64,000 nucleotides of DNA, from positions 62,001 through 126,000 of the forward strand of contig NDFF03000401.1 in the NCBI GenBank assembly GCA_002150815.3, given 5' to 3'. Below are positions 47,349-59,190 of this stretch, in pieces. This stretch comes from Grammothele lineata. Its lineage: Eukaryota > Basidiomycota > Agaricomycetes > Polyporales > Polyporaceae. Within the stretch, counting starts at the first letter, position 1. Each line of letters starts with the position of its first letter. Position numbers and translations under genes: made by a program. The notes below the pieces were generated by a model. It saw only the letters and a list, made by a program, of their open reading frames with translations, was not told the origin of the DNA and ran no database searches.

Positions 47349-50300
47349 GCGCCTAGCCCGCGGCGATGCCGTAGTGGGCTTCTTCGAACCTCGCCCGGCC
47401 GCGCTTCGACGCCCGTCGCGTCTGTCCGCTGGGAACGCCGTGCGCGCTCGGGCGCACACGCGCGGCGCTGGGCACGCCTCACGCCCCTCGAGGCCGCCCC
47501 GGCCGGTCGCGGCGTCTTGCCCCATGGGGCAGCGTGCGCGCACACCCACGGCGTCCAAGAGGACGACTCGGCTGGGCGTCGTTGGCCAAGGGCCTGGAGT
47601 GAGATGGCGCGGTGCCCAAACCCGCTCACGGGCACGTCGGTTTGCTTGTCGTTCTCGAGCACGCGGTGGGGCGGGAGCGAAACCACTGCTGAATACTCGC
47701 TTGCGCGCGAGGCAGGTGGAGGCTCGGCTACGGCGAGGGAAAGAGCGGGCGCGGGTCCACTGAGCTACGTCCTGGTTGTCTGACCAACTCGAAATGTTTT
47801 CGCCAGCTGCGCGTTCGTGTCATGAGTGTTTTCCCTGCACACATGTTCAGTCGCCCGCTGCGCCGCGACCGACCGCGAGAACGATGGGCGGAAAGTGGAG
47901 AGCAAGGTGGCGAAATTCATGTCGCGGGGATATTGCCGGGCGCTGAACTGCCAGGGATTTCGCCCAAGTCCGAGTCGACGCGTTGAGGAGACGACATGAT
48001 GTGAAGTTCCCGGGCCGCGATATACCGTTCATCCTGTTGGATCGCTTGCACAGGGCTGCGCGCAGCTACATTCAACTCTGAGCACGCGATAGTCGCGTCT
48101 GACTACGTTCAACCGGCAGTTGCTTGGATGGTGCATGCGCATAGCTGCCACCGCCGATGCACAATTCGCCGCAGCTAGAGCGAGAAACCCACGAAGGGGC
48201 GTCTGACAAGTTCGAGCTTTCGTAAGTTCGACGGTTCGTGACCGGGTGGCGCGCTGGAAGACGCACATACTCGACTTGCCCGCTACACTTGACACAGCAT
48301 CTCGGTTCCACAGCGGGCCTAGTCCAGATATCGAGAAAATCCACGGCCCGGCTTGGCGATATTCAGGTTGGCGCTGCCGCGAGTCCCGGAGTGCGGCGTG
48401 TTACCCCGGATCGGCCATAGTGCGCAATCGTAGTTGGACGCGCTGCATTTTTTGTAGACCGGAGGCATTACCCTACTACTGTTTCCTCAATGAGCACGCG
48501 GGTTCTCAGCGCGAAATTCTCCAGCGCTGGACTCACCTGTAGTTCGGCGTTTCCGTCTTGCGCCTTCGCGCTTGGTAGAGCTCCGAGACTTTGTTAGGAC
48601 ATGTTGAAAAGCGTAAGAACCGCCGCAGGCACTCCGACAGCGCCCCGTCCTCCGAAGTCACTACGGCCTGTGAAGCTTTGAGGTTGCAGTAAGTAAGGTC
48701 CGGTCTGGCAACATGCTAGTTGCGCCCCCATCCAGACATCAAAGAAGCGAGGTTCGCATCCGAGACAGAGTTCACGTCCGTCACCGCCCAAGCCACACTG
48801 TCTTCAACGGCGGTGGCGCGTCCTTCTGCCATCAGTTCGCCAAGCTTGAATGGGTGAGAGAAAGGACGTGGTGAGTGCGGACGGTGTCGCTACAGCTTCA
48901 CGCTTCTGTCCGATGGCGGTCGCGCCGTGAAAACCTTCAACCATCCAGGTCAGCTCGCACCCTCGCCTCAGTCCCGCGCAACACGGCGCTAAGCAACCGC
49001 CATCGTCGGTGCACTCACCGTCCGCGTTCATCGAAACTGAATGGAAGCGCCCACTCCCACGGGAAGTCAGGTGCAGCCGCGAATAGCTTGATAGGGAACA
49101 AGACGGTTGGATGGGGACTGCTAGGCTGCCGTGGGTTCGTGCTGGCCGCGCGAGCCCGCCATTCGCGGCCTAGCGTGTGCGCGGTGGTGCTGAGGGGGAG
49201 CAGGGGGGCGGAGCACGACACTGGTGGGCAGTCCCTGACGGGCGAACGGTGCAGTGAGAAGCGCGCCCGGACCATGGTGCCCTGGGGGGAGCTAGAGGGC
49301 GGAGGCGGGGCTGGAGCGCCCCCGGGGGCGTCCCTGTGACAGAACATGGCACGACGCGTCCGGCGATCGTGGTGGACAGATTCCGACACGCATGTCATCC
49401 GCGACATAGGACCGACCAGGTGCACAACAAGCTTCAGTATGTGCGCGGAAGCGGGTAGGGCGCTTGCGACGACGACGGCGACGCACGTCGGTCGCACGCC
49501 TGCCTTCGCGACATCTCTCCCGGCGGGAGGGCGAGGGGGCGCGCCCCCGTCAGACGCTCCGGGTGGGCCTCGGTCCCGCTGAGTATATGGAATTGTCGCA
49601 TTGGGCGGAGGTGAGCGGGCGCGCGGGACCGATTGCGCCATTGGGCGACCAGGAACTTCGCTGCTGCGTCCACGGCCTTGGCTGCTGGGCTCGACTGCCT
49701 CCGCGCACTGCGTGCCGACATTCGTGGGCACACCGTGAGCCGACGTACGTGACGAGCAAGCCGAGTATGCAATGCGCGCATTGGAATGGGCCCTGTGGAT
49801 GTGCACCGCGACGGCGCGAGGTAGTCAGCAGCTGAACCATGTGCCGGCAACCACACCCACGCCATACGAGCAGCGCACAGTGAGCGCAATATATCCCCTT
49901 CAGAGCACTGTAGGTGAAAGAAAGGCCTAGATGCCCTCAAAAGGACAAAGAACGAAGCACGAGTGCATGAACACGGGAAAGCCTCATGAGAAAGTCGCAC
50001 CGATGTTGCCTGAGGAGGCGGACCAGCTGCATACTTCGCCGTTATGCTGGTGGCTACAAACGAACGCGCGTGGTATGACGACGCAATGCTATATCCAGAA
50101 ACAGGGACTCGGGTACATGCGATGCGCGCGCGAACCTCTCCGTGCCGGGCCAGCGTCCATGGACGTGAACTCTGAAATAAACCGTCCGGGACCGCGTGCT
50201 TCGGGCGACGGGCACTGGGCCACAAGGGGGAGAAGGCGGGGCAGGACAGAGCACGGCAGCCCCATTTGGTGACATGGGCACTGCTATCGATGGTGAGCAT

Positions 50301-51858
50301 GAGAGCGGCGAATATACAGCGGAGGACGGGGCGGAGGCGTATGACGACCAGGTGATGCGGCAGCGCACAAGGGGCGGCCCGCTCGGGGAGGGCAGGGCTC
50401 TCAGATATTTCGCATGCACAAGTCAACTGCCAGTGCCCGCGCACACACTGGGTAATGTGCGAGAAGCGCGGAAGGAAGCGCCAATAATAGCTTGCGCTGT
50501 GCGCGCGACGACAGTGGGTACACTGTCTTACGTCCAAGGCCCGCCTCCGAGGGAAAGCGCGTCGACGACGGCGTAGGTCGCATCCAGGTCGCGTGCGAGC
50601 CGAACAGGAGCACACGATGTTAGACAACGGCCGACGCGTCTCGCACACGGGTTGCATTCGCTGCGTACCCTGGGCCTGCCCAGCAATCACGGGCTGAATG
50701 AGAGATCTGTGCACGATATCCTGTGTTCGTGGAATCGTCGGAATAACTTAGCTCTCCGCACGAAGCCCAGAGAACGCAGTACCCGATGAGGCGAATCAGT
50801 CACGAACCCTGGGAGTCGGTCCCTCGGCCCTTGCGGACCCAGCGGCCGATCTACCCTCCCAGTTCCACGATCGATGCATGAGATCATAAAGCGCTGAGGC
50901 TGAGGTCATACCTCGGCGAAACGTCCTGTACGCATACCCTCAGATGAGAAGGAAAGACGACACGACGGGGCGACATTTTCGTGTTCTTGGACCAAGACGA
51001 GGTTTCGCCGCGGTCACTGAAAGCAGGTGTCGCGATCACAGCGGCCTCGCTCCGATCATCTTCTCTGCCGTGTAGCTTTCCCTCGTTCTGAATGATGAGT
51101 AGATGAACAGTCGTACAAGGGTAGACGTGAGCCGGCGGAATATACACACCCTGGTTATACTTGGACCTCCACGAGAATACCCGGTTTCTCCGATGCTGTG
51201 GCCACGGTCCTTCGTAATGATGACGAGTCGCAAGGGTGCCGGCGGATCTGTAATGCGCTGGCGGTTGGTACACACGCTGTCTGGAGGAGGTGCATCACCG
51301 CCTGCGACGGTGCCGTACACGAAAAGGTCAGATGCCGAGGCCCAGTTCCTGCGCCGTCTAGACTGGAGGCTCAAAAGGCACTCACCCACGAGAAGCATAT
51401 GCACGGGCGCGTCATCGGCGGCGTTTGGACGAAGGAAAAGACACGGATCGATGAAGCATTAGGTGCGAACACTATAGCAAGTACACGGCAGACGACCTGC
51501 CAAATGTAGCATAAGGCGTCCATGAAGGACGGTATGGTGACTACCATATTCTCATCTCATCTGATGACCAAGACACGAATACGGCTAGATACACGTTGTA
51601 TGAGACTTGGAGCAGGAAGAGTGGAAAGTGATGCTCACCCAAACATGTCGACGAGTAGCTATTGTTCTGAACTGCCTGTAGATATGGGCTTGGTCATCCA
51701 GCGCCGTCTCCGCTGAAGGAAGAGACATCCTCTCGAATTGCATGAGAGGACAGCTCAAAGTTGCCGAGCTATGCTTGACAAATGATCCGTATTCAACCGG
51801 GCAAGGAGCACCGAATGTCCTATCACGAAGATAGGACAGCGACGGACATCCTCAAAGG

Positions 51859-52836
51859 TTATATGATGTCTATGACCGTGGGCCACAGCCTGTTGAAACC
51901 GCATTAGAACACGGTGCGATGCGTGCGGAGAGTAAGAGATGGCCCTGTCTGACAAATACCCTGCATACATGGATCATACGTAGGGCACCAAGGCAATGTT
52001 CTAGGAACATCGCAATTCGACATCGGTCTCAGACGGCAGAGGACGCGCAACATCGAACGCAATTCCAGCGTGATATCATGGAGGCATGCTTCGCCCGACT
52101 TTCGCGCGAACGTCGCCAGTCTGAGAGATGAAGTACTCACGCAAGGAACCCAACGAGTGTTTGCGTTAGTGCGCCGAGTAAAGGTATCCAACTAAACGTC
52201 TTCAAAGTCAGTTCTGACAGACCAACGATACAGAAACGAGAGACGCACGTTGACATATTGAACCGTGCCGCCTTGAACAGCCCCGCAAGGACATATCCAA
52301 TGATGGCAGACCCAACAACAGCCCCTCCCAGAGCGAAGACCGCGAACCAAAGGAAGACCAGAAGCGCGAACGTCAGTCGCGACCGCCGCTCGTTCTGCTT
52401 CGCCGGGGAGCGCGACGTGACATGGAACTGGCTTTGGCTGCGCACGTCCGGACCCAGTACTTGTCGTTCGTACCGTCGCAGTGGGATGTTCTCACCGTCC
52501 GTCGCACCGCGATACGACGAGCTGGCGTGCGACATGGACGGGCGTATCTTGTATCCCTTTCTCAATGGTCTCCGAGGGGGGAAGGAGAGGTTGAGGAAAG
52601 CATAGATGCCGCTTAAGACGAAGGCTGGGGTGTAGAGAACGATTGTCCAGTAAAGAGTGAAACGGAAGATATCTACACATGAACTCAGTGGCATGTATAG
52701 ATATCCCAAGAGATCAGTACATACCGTGGGCATCGTGCAGGTACTTGCCTCTAGGTTGCACTGGGTCTCTGTGGTCGATTGGGAGAAGTTCAATGGCAGG
52801 GTTGTAGAGGGAAGGCCATGAGGGCACGTCAGCCAT
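51859..52836 (-). CDS. Basidiomycete integral membrane protein of unknown function
   Basis: Four exons (52836-52725, 52672-52249, 52191-52141, 51889-51859) join in frame to 205 aa. The start MADVPSWPSLYNPAIELL and the block PIDHRDPVQPRGKYLHDAHD precede a first membrane segment (FRFTLYWTIVLYTPAFVLSG). A hydrophilic Arg/Ser loop follows, then SRLTFALLVFLWFAVFALGG and AVVGSAIIGYVLAGLFKAA, and a short C-terminal hydrophobic run ending GFLALWPTVIDII. I count about four membrane helices. The layout matches a widespread but uncharacterised fungal integral membrane family; I recall no reported function. The last intron is 251 nt, long for this gene, but the terminal exon restores the expected WPTVIDII ending. 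Its start lies 217 bp from the divergent tRNA-Lys. Confidence 0.82.
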
Positions 52837-53053
52837 CGCTTGACGGTGCTGGCAGGTCTTAAAGCATCCCAGCCGCTGGGTAGTACCGTGACAATAGCAG
52901 CAGCCAGGAAAGTAGACGACGACAAGCAGAGGCAGCTTCACGAACGAGCAACAGCCGCTAAACTCGCAGACACGGGCACCGGGACCGACGGCGAAGACCA
53001 GCCTCCACATGAAGCCACTTGCTCGTGAGACGATGTGAAACACTTTTCAGAAC

Positions 53054-53136
53054 GCCCGCCTAGCTCAATCGGATAGAGCGTCAGACTCTTAAGGCGGGTG
53101 ATCTGAAGGCTGCGAGTTCGACCCTCGCGGTGGGCT
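53054..53136 (+). tRNA. tRNA-Lys (CTT) with a 9-nt intron
   Basis: A full cloverleaf folds: acceptor GCCCGCC/GGTGGGC (one G-T pair), D arm GCTC..GAGC, anticodon stem TCAGA/TCTGA, T arm GCGAG-TTCGACC-CTCGC. The anticodon loop reads CTCTTA with anticodon CTT (Lys). Nine extra bases (AGGCGGGTG) sit immediately after position 37, the canonical nuclear tRNA intron site. An internal B-box-like GTTCGACCC is present, and TTTT follows shortly downstream (about 53143-53147) as a Pol III terminator. The discriminator base is not certain. Confidence 0.93.
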
Positions 53137-53359
53137 AGTAACTTTTGTCCTTCTCCCAAACGGCTTCCTTTTTACCCTCTGTTCGTTACGATTGTCCGCC
53201 TACACGAGGTCTGCCCATCTATATGCCCATGGTAGCACTGATAGCATCTCACAGAGTGTTTGTGGACATAGCCTGAACTAGATCGCTTGCCTATCTCGGA
53301 ACGGATCTGGGCTCTACTGAACACCCAAAATTTAGAGTTTCGGAGAACAGCATTGAGGT

Positions 53360-53366
53360 TGACTCA
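53360..53366 (+). promoter_or_regulatory. TGACTCA site upstream of ADE1
   Basis: TGACTCA lies 55 bp before the ADE1 start codon. It matches the Gcn4/Cpc1-type site, and TGACTC is also the Bas1 core at yeast ADE genes. Function here is inference from one short motif. Confidence 0.35.
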
Positions 53367-53420
53367 CGACACTCACTTTACAGATTCGCGGACCTAGGTC
53401 TGCCTCGTTCTGTGCACGCA

Positions 53421-54646
53421 ATGGCTTCGGCGGCGCTCATTGACAGTAACCTGAGCGACTTGCAATTGCTCTCCAAGGGCAAAGTCCGCGACATCTACGC
53501 GACCTCTGACCCGAACCTTCTGCTCTTCGTCGCATCGGATCGCATTTCCGCGTACGACGTCATCCTCAAAAATGTGCGCCGTCCCTCTCTTCACTCCGCG
53601 CGCCGTCGATGGCTCATGCGCCTTCATCTCCGTGCACCGTCGCACGACTGTCACCTACGCGCACTGTCTCCGTCGACCGTCGACCGCGCCCGCCACTGCA
53701 GGGCGTGCCGGACAAGGGCAAAGTCCTGACGAAGATCTCGCTCTTCTGGTTCGAGAAGCTCGGGCACGTCATCCCGACGCACTTCGTCACCGCGGACGTC
53801 GACGCGATGCCGCTCGAGGTGCGGAAATACAAGGCGACGCTCGAGGGCCGCGCGATGCTTGTCCGCAAGGCTAAGGTCATCCCGCTTGAGGCCATCGTCC
53901 GCGGTTACATCACCGGTGCGTCCGGGCGCCACGAGGGCCCTTACCTTCCCTTCGGGGAATCCTAATACAAATGTACTACGTATCGCATAGGCTCGGGCTG
54001 GTCTGAATACAAGAAGAGTGGAACCGTGCACGGTATTGCGCTCCCCGCGGGGCTCGTCGAGTCGCAGAAGCTGCCCAAGCCGCTCTTCACGCCCTCGACG
54101 AAGGCCGAGCAAGGCGCGCACGACGAGAACATCTCCCCCGCTCAGGGTGCGTTTCATGCCTTTACCCGATATTTCTTCGCCTTCGCCGCGCTGACCGCTC
54201 GCTCCCTCATTTTGCTTTTCGCAGCGGCGGCCCTCATCGGCCCTGAGCTCTGTGCAAAAGTCGAGCGCGCCGCGCTCCAGCTGTACAAGGAAGCCGCCGA
54301 CTTCGCGGCGGAGCGGGGGCTCATACTCGCGGACACCAAGTTCGAGTTCGGGCTCGTGCCGGGCGTAGACGGTACGGGAGAGGAGCTCATCCTCGTCGAC
54401 GAGGCGCTCACGCCGGACTCGTCGCGGTACTGGCCCGCGGCGGAGTACAAGCCCGGTGGAACGCAGCCGAGCTTCGATAAGCAGTATCTGCGCGACTGGC
54501 TCGTCAAGACGGGTTTCAGGAAGGGGCTCGAGTCTGGCCCCGAGGGGAAGGAAGGTGAAGGGTGGGTCATGACAGATGACGTCGTGGAGGGAACGCGGAA
54601 GAGGTATTTGGAAGCGTTGGAAATGTTGACGGGCGAGGGGTTGTGA
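53421..54646 (+). CDS. ADE1: Phosphoribosylaminoimidazole-succinocarboxamide synthase (SAICAR synthetase)
   Basis: Four exons (53421-53573, 53702-53915, 53991-54146, 54225-54646) join to 314 aa, close to yeast Ade1 (306). It catalyses the ATP-dependent ligation of CAIR and aspartate to SAICAR in purine synthesis, in the cytosol. Visible motifs are the phosphate-binding [12 protein letters not shown] near residue 15, [49 protein letters not shown] (the family signature), and [11 protein letters not shown] near the nucleotide site. The end [15 protein letters not shown] is typical. The ATG at 53421 is chosen over the in-frame GTG upstream. It converges with the MFS gene, with 155 bp between stops. 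Confidence 0.96.
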
Positions 54647-54801
54647 GGGGTAGGCTGAGATTACAAGAAGTCTCATTAATGTACGATCCACATCCGCGGA
54701 TGTAAGCAATGTCTAGAGGGCTCGAACAAACTCCCGAGAGCCTATAACGCAAGGCGGCCGAGACGATAAGACTCTTCGCCGCTTCATAAACCAAATGTAT
54801 G

Positions 54802-57447
54802 CTATGGGTGGTGCACAACCTGAGATGCGAACTTGCTGCGTGCCCGGATTGCTGGCCCTTTCCAGAACAGAACCTGAGGTATGCCCCGCCGTCAGCGTTC
54901 GCGGGTGATACGAGAAAATTCCAAGGCGCACAAAGGGTATCGGAATCATAGCTGCCGCAACACAGCCGAACACGGTCGCTCCTATCGGATACCCGAGCGT
55001 GTCAAACATCTGCGTCGTGAACAGCGGGAAGACCGTTCCCATGATGTTTCCTGCGGGTGTATGCGTCAATCACGAGCGAGGGCCTGACATATCATCAAAC
55101 AGTAGGGACGCACGGGAAAGGCTTTGCCCGGCCAGTGCGGAAGATGCAAAAATCCCGTAGCTACGCAGGCGAGCGGTTAGACTGGGAGAATAGATTGGAC
55201 ACGAACTCAGCATGGGAAGCGCACCAATCGGCGAGGTATGTGAAGACTGCGACGTATATGATAAACAACGCCATCATAATGACCTACGGTTCATGTTATG
55301 AACGCTCGCGGCGGTACGATGAACGTCCGCGGGACAGAGACTCACGAACACGCCCACAGCCATGCCTATCCAGTGCACGCTTGGGAACGCGCACCATCCG
55401 TAGATGAACATCCCTGCTGGGAATAGGACAGCCGCGAGACATGCGGCGAAGAGGCGTGCCTCGGGGCCTCTCGTCGGGTGATATTTCCTGCAATGACATC
55501 ATAAGTTACGCTGTTCGTGACGGTCGAGTAATTCGAGTACTGACGCATAGAGCTTTTCTTGCCAGATCTGCACAAGCTCGCCCCCTACGCAACCAACTCT
55601 GTATTTCCGTTCGCCGCAGTAAGTCGTAGCCTGAGGACCATGGGATACCTGGGGACACAAAGATTGACGTACATGAGAGCGACGAAGACAGTTCCCGTCT
55701 CGCCTGTGTTGAAGCGGTGTATCGTGCGGAACGCAGGTCCAATCGATCTGGATGGCAAAGATATCATGTCTCAGCCTCGGAGACATCACGAAAGCTGCAT
55801 CGGGTGTGACATACTCTATGAGAACATACAGAATGCCCCATGCGAACCCGGCCCATAGCTGTGTGCAAATGAAACTGCGTGTCAGGTCCTGGGGAGAACG
55901 CGCAGCGGGACGGGGCCCGGAGAGAGAACGCACGCTGAAGGAGGCAACGACAGGCTCTGTGAACAACAGGTCTGCCGTTAGCCCGCCCGACGCCAGCGGT
56001 CAGATACGGTTGCGGAACGAGAGCGGGAGCGAGCAGACACAGGCGCACGTACAGACTGGGCGCGTACACGAAATGTATATCAGGTTACGCAGGCTCCCGC
56101 GCTCGTCCTCGATCCGTGCACGATAATGCGGGTTCCCGGTCTGCGCGCGCAGCTTGCGGGCGAGGCGCATAAGCAGCACGCCAGAGCGTGTTTCCTTCAT
56201 GCACGTCGGCACTGCCGCCACGAAGAGCGCCATCCAGCTGAAGGGAAACGCGCATGTTTGTCAGCCTTGCCAGAATACATCGGTGGGAAGGGATTGCAGC
56301 CACGTCTCAGTCACTACTCTGAGGGAGGTGGCCGAAACGTGAACGGGAAACAAAGAGAGGGCTGGACGCACATCGCGTGTACCCACTGGATCCACCGCCA
56401 GCCCAGGTGTGGGTTCTGCTCGATCCACCCGCCAGCGAGGCAGCCCACGCCTGGGCCTGAGAGGACCATGACTGCGAAAACGGACATGGGAACGCCACGC
56501 CTGTGTGGGTGCGAATGTGAGTGCCAAGAATGTATATGAGCGTAAATGGGCGTCGGTGAGCTGTCCGTGAGACATACGATGAGACAGAGATTGCGACACT
56601 GACTCGGAGGGTCCCCAGATGTCGGCGATCGTGCCGCCGACCATGGCGGACGCCGTTGAACCAAACACTCCTGCGAGGAACCGGCCGACGATGACGGTTT
56701 GGATATTTGGTGCCCTGTGAGTGCGAACAGGCGATGGGAGACACGCTCGTGAGTACTTTATCGAAGCGTGGAATGGATCTGAAGAGAATATTTACACAGC
56801 GATCATGATGTGGAAGATTAGAGAACCGGCCGCACTGACGAGATATACAGGCTGCCTCCCAAATTCTTCGCTGAAGGAAGTAGAAAAGAGAGGGACAAGG
56901 GCGAAACCGAGTGTGTACATCGATAGACCCAATGTAGCTTGAAATTGCGTGGCATGGAGGTCACGCGTCATAGATGGAAATCCTAGAGCGTATCCTCCTG
57001 CGGTTGAAGCTGATCAGAGAACGTCAGCGCACGTCCACTTTGAAGATAAAAGATAGAACCTGTGGCATTAGAGAAAAAGGCAGCGACGAAGGTGATGAGC
57101 CATTTTCGCATGTACGAGAAGTTAGCGGGATTCTTCGGGTCGTCGTCTTCAAATTCCACCTGAATGACGATGTGGCAGTGAAATCTAGGTTAACCGCAGA
57201 AGAAGTATTGAACACTAACGTAGATTGTTGTATCCCGCACCGAGTCTTCTGTGCCTTCGGACCGTTTCTCGTCCTTGTCCTTGTACTGGTTGATCTGGCG
57301 GATAAACCTTTCGTCCAACTCGGCGTCCGCGGGCCGCTCCACCGAGGAGATGCGGGGGTCAATCGGTTCATGCACGCCTGATAGCGGCCTCTGCGCAAGA
57401 GAATGAGCCGGAACGAGTTCGACTGTGGCGGCCTCTTCATCAACCAT
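54802..57447 (-). CDS. MFS transporter, DHA1-type (drug/polyamine:H+ antiporter-like)
   Basis: Fourteen exons (57447-57220, 57159-57060, 56997-56796, 56714-56604, 56500-56387, 56237-56053, 55971-55934, 55858-55815, 55747-55673, 55487-55346, 55283-55225, 55160-55114, 55050-54932, 54873-54802) join to 511 aa. After a ~95-residue cytosolic N-terminus (PKNPANFSYMRKWLITFVAA starts helix 1), twelve membrane helices are expected. Signatures are the loop 2-3 motif SEEFGRQPVYL, VIVGRFLAGVFGSTASAMVG, the antiporter motif C GPGVGCLAGGWIEQ, FVAAVPTCMKETRSGVLL, RPVYLLFTEPVV, YGIFASSALAGQSLSRN and GPAIRARSKFA at the C-terminus. Such proteins export drugs, polyamines or similar solutes; substrate cannot be deduced. 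An upstream non-coding exon is possible. Confidence 0.9.
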
Positions 57448-58389
57448 CTTGGCAGTGGGAGATATACGTGAAAAGGGGGCGAATATCCCGAGGAGCCGCC
57501 CGAGGTGGGCTTTGTCTTGTTGGTCATCAATCGAGTACTAGAAGTCGGCGCATGGCTGTGCCTTGTCGCCAATACGTTTGGACTAGTGACCATGGCGCGA
57601 CTCCTCTTGCCGGCCGGGACGGTTGGTTCTGGGACACTCTCGCCTGATACATACCCGAGCTCAGCTGATCATTTAAGACTTTGTTGATACCAGCTTTCGC
57701 AGTAGTCTGAGGCTCTGAGCACACAGACGTCTCCTTGTATCAAAAGTATTGATAACAGTGACACCTAAAATCGTGTATCAACATTATCGCACTATGAGCA
57801 ACAATGCTGGGCTCGATGAGGCCTCAGAAGCAAAGACAACATAGTATGTAGTGTACACGCAGGGATTGTACCCCGGGGTGGCGGAATGCTGACGGAGTGA
57901 TTCGCCGTGCGAGAAAAAAGATCCGCGATGATGGATTATCGGAGCGAACAGTGAGGGGAAATGAAATGCAGCATCACTCACAACCAACTAGTGTGGGACA
58001 CGGAGAACATGTGCTGATCGACAGAACTTGAAATCGAGCATACGACCCTTGGTCATGGAGGGTCATGGGGAAGCGCCGAATGACGAAATCCAGGCTATTT
58101 GGTCATGTTGTGCAGAGGCTTTGAAATCTAACAGAGACAAACAAACGCCCGAGGATCTCGGTCTGTCGTCATAGAGCGTGACTTCGCAGTCGTTCCTCTG
58201 ATACCCCGCCCGTCCCCTGCGACGCATTTTCACGCGATATTGTCGCTGTCGCGGCTCGCCACTCTCCGTCTGGGCCGTGCGCATCGTCTTAGGTTCGTTG
58301 CTCTAGCCATGGGAGGCCACGTATCCAACGTCAGTCCCACCCTCCACCCACGCTAATCCTCTTCTGACACTCTTAGCAAGATTGTTTGA
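57448..58389. other. Intergenic region between divergent MFS and flavin-reductase-like genes
   Basis: A 942-bp divergent promoter region. No gene is supported. An ATG at 58312 opens a very short frame just upstream of the next gene and is treated as untranslated leader. Confidence 0.5.
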
Positions 58390-59190
58390 ATGCACCACTC
58401 CCCGCGCGCTGCGCTGAAACAACTTCGCTCCTGTCGCGCACCCTCCCGCTGTCTTACGACCGATGTCAATGCAGTCCGCAAGGAGCTCCGGACACTCCTC
58501 CGCGACACTGCCCAGCCTGTCGCGGTCGTGACCGCGCTCATGGACCCGGCGAACCCGAGACCCGACATGCACGCGTCGCAGCGCTTTCACGGCGCGACGC
58601 TGTCCTCATTCAGCTCCATTGCGATGGACCCGCACCCTCTCGTCGCGTTCTCGCTCCGCATTCCCTCCCGGATGGCCACCGCGCTCACCGTCGCGCACCA
58701 ATCTTCGGTCTCGTCGGGTGACCATTCTGGTGCGTCGAGTTCGCCTTCGGGCACGCATCCACAACATCCCCACCTCTCTGCGCACATGGTCATCAACATC
58801 CTCTCCGCCCGGCAAGCCCCTGCTGCTGTCCGTTTCTCTCGGCCGGACTTGCATCCGTTCCCTTTCACCGGGCTTCCACACACTCTTACACGTGAGGGGC
58901 TCCCGATCCTATCTGGTGCCGTCGGTGCCCTTTCCTGTCGGCTCGTCTCTGCCTCATGGCCATTACACGACCTTGACGCGCTCGTAGGCGGTGGCCCGGA
59001 TGGAGAGAAGCAGGCATGGACGGGAGATGGAGTTGCCTCGGAACTGTTTATTGCGCAAGTTGCGAGGGTAGAAAAACCAGCGAAGGAAGAAGGGCGGGAG
59101 CAGGAAACGCGTCCGTTGCTGTATCACAGGCGCGGGTACGTGACGACGCAGGAGATCGAGCCAGAGGAGGATAAGAAGCCTGGGAGCTAA
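58390..59190 (+). CDS. Flavin reductase-like (FMN-binding split-barrel) protein, probably mitochondrial
   Basis: A single exon encodes 266 aa. The N-terminus MHHSPRAALKQLRSCRAPSR is Arg-rich with no acids and ends near SRCLTTDV, resembling a mitochondrial presequence. Residues ~30-230 show the split-barrel layout of flavin reductase-like proteins: VRKELRTLLRDTAQPVAVVT, HGATLSSFSSIAMDPHPLVA, FSLRIPSRMATAL, HMVINILSARQAPAAVRFSR, and a later GAVGALSCRLVSAS and ELFIAQVARV. The protein presumably binds FMN and may reduce flavins; the substrate is unknown. A Gly/Ser/His-rich insertion (SSGDHSGASSSPSGTHPQHP) interrupts the barrel. It is one of the few intron-free genes here. Confidence 0.82.
   Translation: MHHSPRAALKQLRSCRAPSRCLTTDVNAVRKELRTLLRDTAQPVAVVTALMDPANPRPDMHASQRFHGATLSSFSSIAMDPHPLVAFSLRIPSRMATALTVAHQSSVSSGDHSGASSSPSGTHPQHPHLSAHMVINILSARQAPAAVRFSRPDLHPFPFTGLPHTLTREGLPILSGAVGALSCRLVSASWPLHDLDALVGGGPDGEKQAWTGDGVASELFIAQVARVEKPAKEEGREQETRPLLYHRRGYVTTQEIEPEEDKKPGS

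Larger units (their letters stand above)
38156..51858. other. 13.7-kb GC-rich region with no supported gene
   Basis: No known protein motif, rRNA, tRNA or transposase is recognisable. Open frames on both strands are long only because the DNA is GC- and CpG-rich; they are Arg/Ala/Pro/Gly-rich and overlap each other on opposite strands. Small features seen are a CGTT microsatellite (40775-40794), an 11-bp-stem hairpin (47321-47348), a shorter inverted repeat CGGATACTTGTATCCG near 44000, and GCACTAGTGC-type repeats near 39737. A minus-strand ATG segment at 51639-51728, ending at a GTGAGC donor, could be a first exon, but later exons could not be assembled. Confidence 0.4.

Noticed and set aside
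50884..51404. Lactonase-like phrase GPRHLTFS and neighbouring frames suggesting a beta-propeller enzyme
   Set aside because: The following blades could not be found in any phase-consistent exon chain, so it is reported only as a weak possibility and not annotated.
55585..55972. Apparent separate short proteins on the minus strand within the MFS locus
   Set aside because: They are fragments of MFS exons read through introns; the 14-exon model accounts for them in phase.
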